Part shown: one piece after another, positions 49,345-57,562 of the stretch
How the letters are laid out: every line of letters starts with the position of its first letter
Position numbering within the stretch: position 1 is the first letter of the stretch
NCBI GenBank assembly: GCA_001567165.1
Contig: LNFQ01000071.1
Coordinates: forward strand, 1 to 64,000
Source of the DNA: Bacteroidetes bacterium OLB11
GTDB taxonomy: Bacteria; Bacteroidota; Bacteroidia; Chitinophagales; Chitinophagaceae
Direction: 5' to 3'
DNA: 64,000 nt
Made by a program: the position numbers and the translations under genes
Notes under the pieces: generated by a model
What the model was told of the DNA's origin: nothing
The model's database searches: none
The model's input: the letters and a program-made list of their open reading frames with translations, nothing else

Positions 49345-51249
49345 TTAATTCAAATTATTGTACCAAAGTTGTATGATGAATAAAAGGATAATTCCAATCA
49401 CCATCAAGAATAAGTAAAACCCTACCAACCCACTTTGTAATAATCTTAATTTACTACTCCCAAACTGAAGAAATTTTCCTATTCCATTTACAAAACCATC
49501 AATACCTGATTTTTCAACTACATTTTCCAAAAATATACTCACTTTATTGAGGGGTTTTGATACAATCGTTTCATATAATTCATCAATATACCATTTATTT
49601 TCAAAAAAGGCATACATCCCTTTCGCTTCTTTTTTCGAATCGTATTTTTTAAATTCAAACCAAGCAACCACTATACCTGCAACACCGATTAGAACTGCAA
49701 TCGCCATTAATAGATATTCCATTTCATGTGAAAGGTGCATTTCATTTTCGATACCACTGCTTACATATAATGGCCTCAAAAGAGTGTCAAGTGCATGATT
49801 CCCTCCTAATACTTTCGGAACTCCAATAAATCCACCTAGGACTGATAAAATAGCTAACACCACTAAAGGAAGTGTCATTAAAATAGGGCTTTCATGGAGA
49901 TGTTCTTTTTGATGTTCGGTGCCTCTAAATGAACCCCAAAAGGTTATAAATAACAGTCTGAACATGTAGTAGGCTGTCATCAGTGCAGCAAACATTCCTA
50001 CCACCCATATTGCTTTTCCGAGTGTTCCGTGTGCAAACACAAACATCATAATTTCATCTTTTGAGAAAAAGCCACTTAAAGGAGGAATCCCGGCAATGGC
50101 AATACAAGCAATAAGAAAGGTCGAATAGGTTGTTGTAAGAGGTGATTTCAAACCTCCCATCTTACGAATATCTTGCTCTCCACTCATTGCATGGATAACA
50201 GAACCCGAACCTAAAAACAAAAGAGCTTTGAAAAAGGCATGAGTAATCACATGGAAAACGGCAGCGGTGTATGCTCCTACTCCTAAAGCCATAAACATAA
50301 AGCCTAATTGACTGACGGTGGAATAGGCTAAAACTTTTTTGATATCATTTTGACGAGTAGCAATTGTAGCTGCAATCAATGCAGTTGCAGCCCCAACTAT
50401 TAAAATTATTTGTTGTGCATTGGGAGCATGGCTGTATATAAAATTACTTCGGGTAATCATATAAATACCAGCGGTCACCATCGTAGCGGCATGAATCAAT
50501 GCTGAAACCGGAGTTGGACCTGCCATCGCATCGGGTAGCCAAGTAAATAATGGAATTTGTGCACTTTTGCCGGTTGCTCCAATGAAAAAGCACAAAGCAA
50601 CGGTTGTCATGTATGAAGGGTCTAATGTTGCTTGATGAATGAGTGTTTCTAAGTTTAAAAATTCTAAAGTATGAAATTTATTAAATAAAAGAAACATCCC
50701 AATTAAAAAACCGACATCACCTATTCTGTTCATTACAAATGCTTTACGTCCAGCTTTTGTATATTCAGGATTTTTATACCAAAAACCTATTAAAAGATAA
50801 GAGCATAATCCTACTCCTTCCCAGCCGACAAACATGATTAGATAATTGGCACCCAATACTAATAAAAGCATTGAAAAAATAAATAGATTTAAATAGGAAA
50901 AAAACTTGCTAAATCCATCATCACCATGCATATAAGAAATGGAATAGAGATGAATCAAAAAGCCAATACCGGTAATGATTAAGAGAAATACACTGCTCAA
51001 TGCATCTACTTGAAATGCAAAAGGGATAACCATACTACTCGTGTTGATAAAGTCAAACAAGTGAACGATTTGAGGGGATGTTGAGTTTTTAACTTCAAAA
51101 AAAATCAATAAAGAAACAAGAAACGAGGCTAAAACGGCAATGCTTGCTATCCAACCACTTGACTTTCCGAGTGCTGATTTACGATTTAATCCTGTAATTA
51201 AAAAACCGATAAGCGGGAATAATGGAACTAACCAAACGAACTGTGTCAT
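49345..51249 (-). CDS. nuoL: NADH-quinone oxidoreductase subunit L
   Basis: NuoL is the distal antiporter-like subunit of complex I, here 634 residues and about 16 membrane segments. Motifs include MFVGWEGVGLCSYLLIGFW (Glu in segment 5), TGKSAQIPLFTWLPDAMAGP, NDIKKVLAYSTVSQLGFMFMALG and the long lateral helix expected near the C-terminus (residues about 520-590, before KSGIDGFVNGIGKFL). The frame is complete despite several runs of seven to eight T. It starts 20 bases after nuoK. Confidence 0.97.
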   Translation of the reverse strand: MTQFVWLVPLFPLIGFLITGLNRKSALGKSSGWIASIAVLASFLVSLLIFFEVKNSTSPQIVHLFDFINTSSMVIPFAFQVDALSSVFLLIITGIGFLIHLYSISYMHGDDGFSKFFSYLNLFIFSMLLLVLGANYLIMFVGWEGVGLCSYLLIGFWYKNPEYTKAGRKAFVMNRIGDVGFLIGMFLLFNKFHTLEFLNLETLIHQATLDPSYMTTVALCFFIGATGKSAQIPLFTWLPDAMAGPTPVSALIHAATMVTAGIYMITRSNFIYSHAPNAQQIILIVGAATALIAATIATRQNDIKKVLAYSTVSQLGFMFMALGVGAYTAAVFHVITHAFFKALLFLGSGSVIHAMSGEQDIRKMGGLKSPLTTTYSTFLIACIAIAGIPPLSGFFSKDEIMMFVFAHGTLGKAIWVVGMFAALMTAYYMFRLLFITFWGSFRGTEHQKEHLHESPILMTLPLVVLAILSVLGGFIGVPKVLGGNHALDTLLRPLYVSSGIENEMHLSHEMEYLLMAIAVLIGVAGIVVAWFEFKKYDSKKEAKGMYAFFENKWYIDELYETIVSKPLNKVSIFLENVVEKSGIDGFVNGIGKFLQFGSSKLRLLQSGLVGFYLFLMVIGIILLFIIQLWYNNLN

Positions 51250-51269
51250 ACTCGATTTCTAATTTGCAT

Positions 51270-51569
51270 TTAGTTTTTTAAACGGTTTAATATATTAATG
51301 TCTATTGAACGAACTTTCCGATAGACCATCGCTATGATAGAAAGGCCAATGCTCACCTCAGCTGCTGCAACCACCATAATGAAAAACACAAATATCTGTG
51401 AGTCACCACTATTGTGCATTTTGCTAAATGTCACCATAAGTAAATTCACGGCATTTAACATCAATTCGATACACATTAATATAATAATTGCATTGCGTCT
51501 CATCAATACACCCATCACACCAATACAGAACAACGCTAAACTGAGAAATAAATAATATTCTGTGGGCAT
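51270..51569 (-). CDS. nuoK: NADH-quinone oxidoreductase subunit K
   Basis: NuoK is the 99-residue three-helix subunit between the core and antiporter parts of complex I. Conserved Glu residues are visible in [17 protein letters not shown] and [14 protein letters not shown]. The length is standard. It is the first gene of the nuoK-L-M-N group. The genes for subunits A-J are not upstream; instead a divergent ABC transporter gene lies there after 261 bases. A promoter-like box is present. Confidence 0.95.
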   Translation of the reverse strand: MPTEYYLFLSLALFCIGVMGVLMRRNAIIILMCIELMLNAVNLLMVTFSKMHNSGDSQIFVFFIMVVAAAEVSIGLSIIAMVYRKVRSIDINILNRLKN

Positions 51570-51596
51570 AATTCATTTTAGTCTAAAATAGTGGCA

Positions 51597-51604
51597 CAAA
51601 AATA
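51597..51604 (-). promoter_or_regulatory. Possible -7 box for nuoKLMN
   Basis: On the minus strand this reads TATTTTTG, fitting TAnnTTTG, 27 bases before the nuoK ATG. It supports separate transcription of this complex I half-operon. No -33 TTTG at 19-21 bases was found. Confidence 0.35.
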
Positions 51605-51830
51605 GTATTTCAGTTTCTAAATTCGTAATTCTTTATCATTTGTTTTTTATTTATATAAAAATTCTTCTTTTTATTTTAAAAATCTATTGAAAAATAGATT
51701 GGCCTCTACAAAATGAATTATCATAAATACCTAAATCACAATGATTTTTATTTCTCTTTTTTATAATTTTGTGATATAATTTTATTCTCTAGATATTTCT
51801 ATTGCCTATTTTGGGTTAAATTCGCTTTTC

Positions 51831-52469
51831 ATGAATATTTCCATTTCCAATCTTCATTTAGACTTTTTTCGTTTCGCAAAATTCTGATATTTTGGAATAC
51901 TTCATGCTCTTTTTTCTGCTAACACATGCTATCTAATACAAGCCATTTCAGGAAAAGGAAAATCAAGTTTTACTAACTTGCTTTACGGAATCTATAAAAA
52001 TTATTCAGGAGATATTTTTTTTCAATCAAAAAAAATATCAAATCTTTTACACTGCATGATTGGGCATCATTAAGAAAAAAATCAAATGAGTATTGTCTTT
52101 CAAGATTTGAAACTATTTGAAGATAGAACAGCCATGCAAAATTTGTTGATTAAAAATGAATTGACACAATATTATGACCAACAAACCATCGAATCATTTG
52201 CCGCAACACTTCATGTGTCTCATACCTTAAACAGACCGATTCAAACACTTTCCTACGGTGAACGACAACGGATTGCTATTATTCGAGCGATGCTACAACC
52301 CTTTGAAGTTTTAATACTTGATGAGCCTTTTAGCCATCTAGACAAAGATAATACCCATCGTTGTGTGCAACTGATTGAGCAGGAAGTGAAACTTCGCAAT
52401 GCCACAATTATTCATTGCGATTTGGAGCCAGATTTGCTTTTCTCAAATGCTCAAATATTATCCTTATGA
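51831..52469 (+). pseudogene. LolD/MacB-like ABC transporter ATP-binding protein, frame-broken
   Basis: The ATG at 51831 opens a frame (NISISNLHLDFF) that soon hits a stop near 51888. The same frame resumes with ANTCYLIQAISGKGKSSF, a Walker A in which the usual first Gly is Ala, then LLYGIYKNYSGDIFFQ. Sequence then moves to another frame (FTLHDWASLRK). It returns in the intact last 127 codons (52086-52469) with the Q-loop VFQDLK, the signature LSYGERQRIAIIRAM, Walker B VLILDEPFSHLD and H-loop IIHCD. At least three frame changes are needed, one in the A7 run at 52076-52082. The short total length of about 212 residues fits the LolD/MacB group. Its stop overlaps the ATG of the permease gene. 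Confidence 0.75.
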
Positions 52470-53645
52470 AAGCATTACATCAAATATTAAATAAAAGAAA
52501 CGCAAAAGCTAATATTCTTATTTGGATTGCTATATTCATTGGGTGCACTTTGTTGTTTTTTTTCAATACAACTTTATGTAACCGTTTTTCATATTTTTAA
52601 ATGGGACTCAGGTGAAAAATGAACAGTTTGATTATTTAGTTATAAATAAAAAAATAGATAATCAAATGATGGAGAACAAACAAGAATCATATTTTTCATC
52701 ATCGGAAATAGATGAACTTTCTCAACAAAAATCGGTAGCTAAAATTGGCAAAATCGTAAGCAATCAATTTGCAATAGAGGCAAGCAATATCGGAGATATA
52801 TCGTTCAGTTCTCAGCTTTTTTTTGAAGCGATACCCGACGAATTTTTAGATGTTCAACCTAAAGAATTTCAATGGCAAGAAGGCCAGAAAACAATCCCCA
52901 TTCTTCTTTCGCAAGATTTTTTAAATTTATATAATTTTGGATTTGCTCTTAGTCAAGGATTACCTCAATTGAGCGAAGAAACTGTGACAGCCTTGTCATT
53001 TGATGTTTTAATTAATCGTGATATTTCATTGAGGGCTGAGGTTGTTGGGTTCACAAAACGCTATACCAGTATAGTGGTGCCAATGTCTTTTATGCAATAT
53101 GCTAACCAACATTTTGGAGGAGAAAACATAAGAAGCACATCTCGGATAGTTTTGCAAACTCAAGAGCCTGATAATCCCGATTTGGTAAAGTATATCAATG
53201 AAAAACATTATGAAACCCAAAGTGACAAAACGAAAGGAGGCAAAATAAAATATATGCTTAATCTCATTTTTCTTTGTTGTGAATTGCTGGGCATCTTCAT
53301 ACTGAGCTTATGTGTTTTTTTAATTATTTTATTTTTGAAAATCAAAATATTAGAATCAAAAGAGCAACTGAAACTCTTGTCTTTATTGGGTTATGATGCA
53401 AAATCACTCCAACATTTCTTTTTAAAACCGATGCTGATTTATTTTGCATTGGCAATCTTCATTTCACTGATTTGCACTCAAATATTTACTACTTTTTTAT
53501 TTCAATTTTTTAAACCCTTTTTGCTGGATGTGAGTAAATACATTTCAGGGTATGTGATAGGAGAAGGTGTTTTAATTTTACTTTTTATTTATCTTATTCT
53601 TTTTTAAAAAAATCTCAAAAAATACTAAGCAACTATTTTGCCTAA
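52466..53645 (+). pseudogene. ABC transporter permease (LolE/FtsX/MacB-like), frame-broken
   Basis: The permease partner of the preceding ATPase, with overlapping ATGA. The N-terminal segment ILIWIAIFIGCTLLFF is a membrane helix. A periplasmic domain of about 190 residues follows (VVGFTKRYTSIVVPMSFMQ), then three helices and KEQLKLLSLLGYDAKSLQHFF, the cytoplasmic loop typical of FtsX-type permeases. Frame changes are required at T8 52556-52563 (giving SIQLYVTVFHIFKWDSGE), A5 52615-52619 and T6 53600-53605. With the last one the protein ends KKSQKILSNYFA with a stop at 53643-53645 and overlaps the start of priA. The full product would have about 393 residues. Confidence 0.72.
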
Positions 53646-55676
53646 AAAACACACTGATATCACCCTCAACGAAGTGCAAAAAAATATTGCAATCTTCATC
53701 TGCTCTCAAAGTAGTACATTCTTTGATAGAAAAAGGGTTGGTGAGCATTTATGAGAATTTACACGAAAATTATAAGCCCAAACAAGAAAGCTTTGTTTTC
53801 TTTAATCCTCAATATCTTCAAAATGATACACTCAAAACACTGTTGGATCAATTTGAAAAAAAACAACATTATCAAAAAATTATTCTTTGCTTTCTACATT
53901 TGAATCAAACCAAAAAAGCAGTTTCAAAAAAGGAGTTACTGACTCAAGCAGAAGCAAGCCCAGCCCAGTTAAAATATTTAATTGGCAAAGCAATTTTTTA
54001 TGAAAAAAAGATGGATGTCGATCGCGTTCATTTTGAACAAATCAAAGAATTAAAAGAGAATATACTCAGTGCCGAGCAAGAAACCGTATATCAACAAATC
54101 AAATTGTTTTTTCAAAAGCAACACCCCGTTTTGCTCAAAGGAATTACAGGAAGTGGAAAAACGCATGTCTATTTTAAGCTCATTGAAGATACTATTGCAA
54201 ATAAGCAACAAGCCCTTTATCTTTTACCAGAAATAGCATTGACTACACAGATTATTCAAAAACTAAGAGAAACATTTGGAAGCCGGGTGGGGATATATCA
54301 TTCCAGATTTAGCAATCAAGAAAGGGTGGAACTTTGGCAAAAAGTGCAAACCCAACAATTTGATGTGGTGGTTGGGTCACGATCTGCACTGCTGCTACCC
54401 TTTGCTCAATTGGCCTTGATTATTGTTGACGAAGAACATGATTTTTCATATAAACAACAAGACCCTGCTCCTCGATATCATGCACGTGATGCTGCTGTTT
54501 TTTTAGCTAAAAAATTAAAAGCGAATATCCTTTTAGGCTCTGCCACTCCCTCAATCGAATCTTACTATAATACCTTACAAGAAAAGTATGCTTTTGTAGA
54601 GCTCAACACAAGGTATGGTAATGCCACATTGCCACCGATTGAAATCATTGATTTAAAAAAAGAGTTAGCAAACAAATCAATTGTGAGTGGAATGTTTTCA
54701 AAAAAAATGATTGATGAAATACAAAAGAGTATTTTAAATAAAAATCAAGTCATCTTATTTCAAAATAGAAGAGGATATGCCCCTTTTGTGCAATGCGAAT
54801 TATGCGGTTGGGTACCGGAATGCAAAAATTGCGATGTTTCTCTCACCTATCACAAAACTTCAGACTCAATGCACTGCCACTATTGTCATTCAAAATCGGC
54901 CAATGTTCATATATGCATGGCTTGTGGAAGCAATCAGATGAAAACAAAGAGCTTTGGCACTGAAAAAGTAGAAGAAGAAATATCCAAAATATTTCCAAAT
55001 GCAAGAGTAAAACGATTTGATTGGGATAATTTAAAAATCAAAAACCAATATACCCATATTATTCGGCAATTTGAAAAAAAAGAAATTGATATTTTGGTGG
55101 GTACGCAAATGGTTGTGAAAGGGCTTGACTTTGAGCATGTCGATCTTGTAGGTGTACTTGGCACAGACCAAATTTTATCTTATCCCCATTTTAGAGTCAA
55201 TGAAAGAGCATTTCAACTAATTGAACAAGTAGCAGGCAGAGCAGGCAGAAAAGATGTGAAAGGAAAAGTGCTTGTTCAACTTTTTAATACAACCCATCCC
55301 TTATTAAAATTTTTATTAAATCACGACTACAACGGATTTGTAGAAGAAGAACTCAAATCAAGAAAAGATTTTTTATATCCACCTTTTACCAACTCATTCG
55401 GATTTATTTAAAACATAAAAACGAATTAATTGTCAAAAATGCAGCACAACATTTGTTTGAAAGAATAAAATCACTCCCTCGCTCTGTTTTTTTGGACCGG
55501 CGGAACCCGATATTAACAGGATTAAAAATCTATACATTCAAGAAATTTGGGTTAAAACAAACAAAGAAGCAGACCACTTGATAAAATTGAAAATTGAATT
55601 GATGCAACAAATAAGATTGCTCAATGTTACGTCAAATTATACTTCTGTTCATGTTACAATTGATGTAGATCCATAA
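53638..55676 (+). pseudogene. priA: Primosomal helicase PriA, N-terminally truncated and frame-broken
   Basis: PriA restarts stalled replication forks. The helicase core is intact: LLKGITGSGKTHVYF (Walker A), DEEHDFSYKQQDPAPRYHARD, GSATPSIESYY, paired Cys motifs (CELCGWVPECKNCD, CHYCHSK, CMACGS) and motifs V-VI (VGTQMVVKGLDF; EQVAGRAGRKDVKG). The N-terminal 3'-DNA-binding domain (normally about 105 residues plus linker) is absent. Recognisable sequence begins at ITLNEVQKILQSSSALK, 20-30 bases after the permease stop, with a possible TTG start at 53638. That join needs A7 53678-53684 shortened to six. Two changes near 55399 and 55496 restore the usual C-terminus (IYLKHKNELIVKNAAQHL; TIDVDP) with a stop at 55674-55676. 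The corrected length is about 680, against 810-830 in relatives. Confidence 0.85.
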
Positions 55677-56535
55677 TTATACCACTTTAATACTCTTTCT
55701 TTTGTTTATGAGTATGAAATATTATGAGTTTAGGATTGAATATTTTTTCAAAAGAAATGAATGAAAATCATTTATCATTATGAGTTAAAAAAAATCATAG
55801 TTAAGACAAAAAATAATACTAATGAAATATTAATACTTATTTAGGATTAGAAAAGTAAATCTCTCTTATTTTGAGTAGCAAAAGCTTAAAATTTGAGTGC
55901 AAAACCCTGGCTTTTTGACAGTGGACTCACAGTCCAAAAGGAGAAGTTTTTTTACCAAATGGGAAGTTGATCTATGAAAATAAATGATTTAACATATACC
56001 AAAAACGAGTATGAGCAGCCCAATAGCATACTGTTATAGCATCATGTAAAGCACGGTTTCGATATTTTTGGGTAGGATTTTCAAAAATACTCACAATAAT
56101 ATGCAGATATAGATGCTAGAATACATAGGAAATACTTTAGGGGAGGCTTAAAGGATAGCGTAATAAACAAACCCAATATAAAAAGTGTAAACTATGATTT
56201 TTGTAAAAAAGCGTCAAACTAACAATTAACATTAAGTGTTGATTGTGTTTGTGGCTACACAGCACCTCCCAACATGCCGGATGATAATCTCGGTGCAAGC
56301 ACACAGCCCCGTTGGTAACTTAGCAATGAAGAATTATTTGGAGAAATTTCTTATAATAAAGAATTGAATGCAAAATTTGAGTCAAATTATTGTTCTATAA
56401 TTTGGGTTAAATTAATAAAATTTTAAGGCGAATAAAAATAATTAAACATAAAAAATAAAAAAATTTAAGTATAATTTATGATAATTCATAATTACTTAGT
56501 AATATTACGCATACTTTTCAAGTACAAATTTTAAT
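55677..56535. other. Intergenic 859 bp with a decayed reading frame, no identifiable gene
   Basis: No intact gene is present. On the plus strand, one frame from 55896 to 56426 (177 codons) has only six internal stops and protein-like stretches, e.g. AKPWLFDSGLTVQKEKFF, YADIDARIHRKYFRGGLKD, and GYTAPPNMPDDNLGASTQP followed by LSNEELFGEISYNKELNAKF. At this base composition about 12 stops would be expected by chance, so a degraded coding gene is plausible but not proven. No family is recognised. GC content seems slightly higher than in the flanks. A segment near 56292-56325 resembles the core of a cobalamin riboswitch, but the B12 box is missing. Confidence 0.4.
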
Positions 56536-57399
56536 ATGCTTAGAAGAATACTATTTATTTTACTTTTATTACCGCTTGTTTCACTTGGTCAACAACACCA
56601 TGAAATGGGTATTTTTGGAGGAACCTCTAGTTATTACGGAGATTTGCAACATAAATTATTTCCAAAAGAGGGCTATAGAGCCGCTGGCGGTTTGACATAC
56701 AAATATTTTATGCATCCAAATGTGGGGTTGCGTTTTGGAGCAACCTATGCTAGTTTATATGGTGCAGATAGTACTTCAGATTCTCCGGTAATTCGCAATC
56801 GAAATTTAAATTTTCAAACCAATTTATTTGAAGTGAGTGGTGGGTTTGAAGTCAATCTTTTACCAGTAGATTTTGATGAATTTAAATTTTCTCCCTACCT
56901 ATTTGGAGGCTTAGCCGTATTCTACTATAATCCTTACACAATCGGTCAAAATGATGAAAAAATATATTTACGTCCATTAAGTACTGAAGGCCAAGGATTA
57001 AAACAATATCCTAGTCGAAAAGTATATAGCCTTGTGAATGTAGGTCTTCCCATTGGTGCGGGTTTAAAAGTGTTCGTCGGTAAAACAGTTATGATTAGCA
57101 CTGAAATTGGTTTTCGCTACACAGCTACGGATTATTTAGATGATGTGAGTAAAACCTATGTCAACATGGATACTCTTTTTAGATATAAAGGAAAACAAAG
57201 TGTTGACCTTTCCTATAGAACAAATGAGCTTCCTAAATGGGATAAAAACTATCCGAATGACCAATTTGTAAGAGGTGATAATATGAAAAAAGACTGGTAT
57301 TGGTTTGCTGGAGTGAATGTTGCTATTTATTTTGATGCATTTGGAAATTTACTCCCTTACAAAGCCACTCGATGCCCTCGCAGAGTATTTAGCAGATAA
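56536..57399 (+). CDS. DUF6089-family outer-membrane beta-barrel protein
   Basis: The 287-residue product has a signal peptide (ILFILLLLPLVSLGQ) and then the typical family opening HEMGIFGGTSSYYGDLQHK. Many amphipathic strands follow (LTYKYFMHPNVGLRFGATY, NLFEVSGGFEVNLLPVDFDE, YLFGGLAVFYYNPY, GLPIGAGLKVFVG, MISTEIGFRYTATDYLDDVS). DUF6089 proteins are small outer-membrane barrels found across Bacteroidota with unknown role. The length is complete. A long gap separates it from priA. The TonB receptor follows after 163 bases and may have its own promoter. Confidence 0.88.
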   Translation: MLRRILFILLLLPLVSLGQQHHEMGIFGGTSSYYGDLQHKLFPKEGYRAAGGLTYKYFMHPNVGLRFGATYASLYGADSTSDSPVIRNRNLNFQTNLFEVSGGFEVNLLPVDFDEFKFSPYLFGGLAVFYYNPYTIGQNDEKIYLRPLSTEGQGLKQYPSRKVYSLVNVGLPIGAGLKVFVGKTVMISTEIGFRYTATDYLDDVSKTYVNMDTLFRYKGKQSVDLSYRTNELPKWDKNYPNDQFVRGDNMKKDWYWFAGVNVAIYFDAFGNLLPYKATRCPRRVFSR

Positions 57400-57503
57400 G
57401 ATTTTCTATGGTATATTCTTTAATACCCTCAAACTTCTCTATAAATAAACTAATCACTTATTTGTGGGGTAAAGTTTTATATGTAATTTACAAAATATTA
57501 AAA

Positions 57504-57511
57504 TACTTTTG
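57504..57511 (+). promoter_or_regulatory. Possible -7 box for the TonB receptor operon
   Basis: TACTTTTG fits TAnnTTTG and lies 51 bases before the ATG at 57563. It overlaps the longer open frame from 57509, supporting the later start. No -33 TTTG at proper distance was found. Confidence 0.35.
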
Positions 57512-57562
57512 CTGATAATTAATATTCATATTAATAAGAAAAAATGCACAATAAAAGTTGAC

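Noticed and set aside
55912..55960. Hairpin GGACT/AGTCC near 55923-55935 as a terminator or RNA element
   Set aside because: The stem has only five pairs with a three-base loop and no T-run directly after it.
56285..56335. Sequence resembling the cobalamin riboswitch core (GGTGCAAG, then CAGCCCCG, then GTAAC)
   Set aside because: The upstream conserved stems and the downstream B12 box are missing, and the same bases read as a protein-like frame. The match is short and probably chance.
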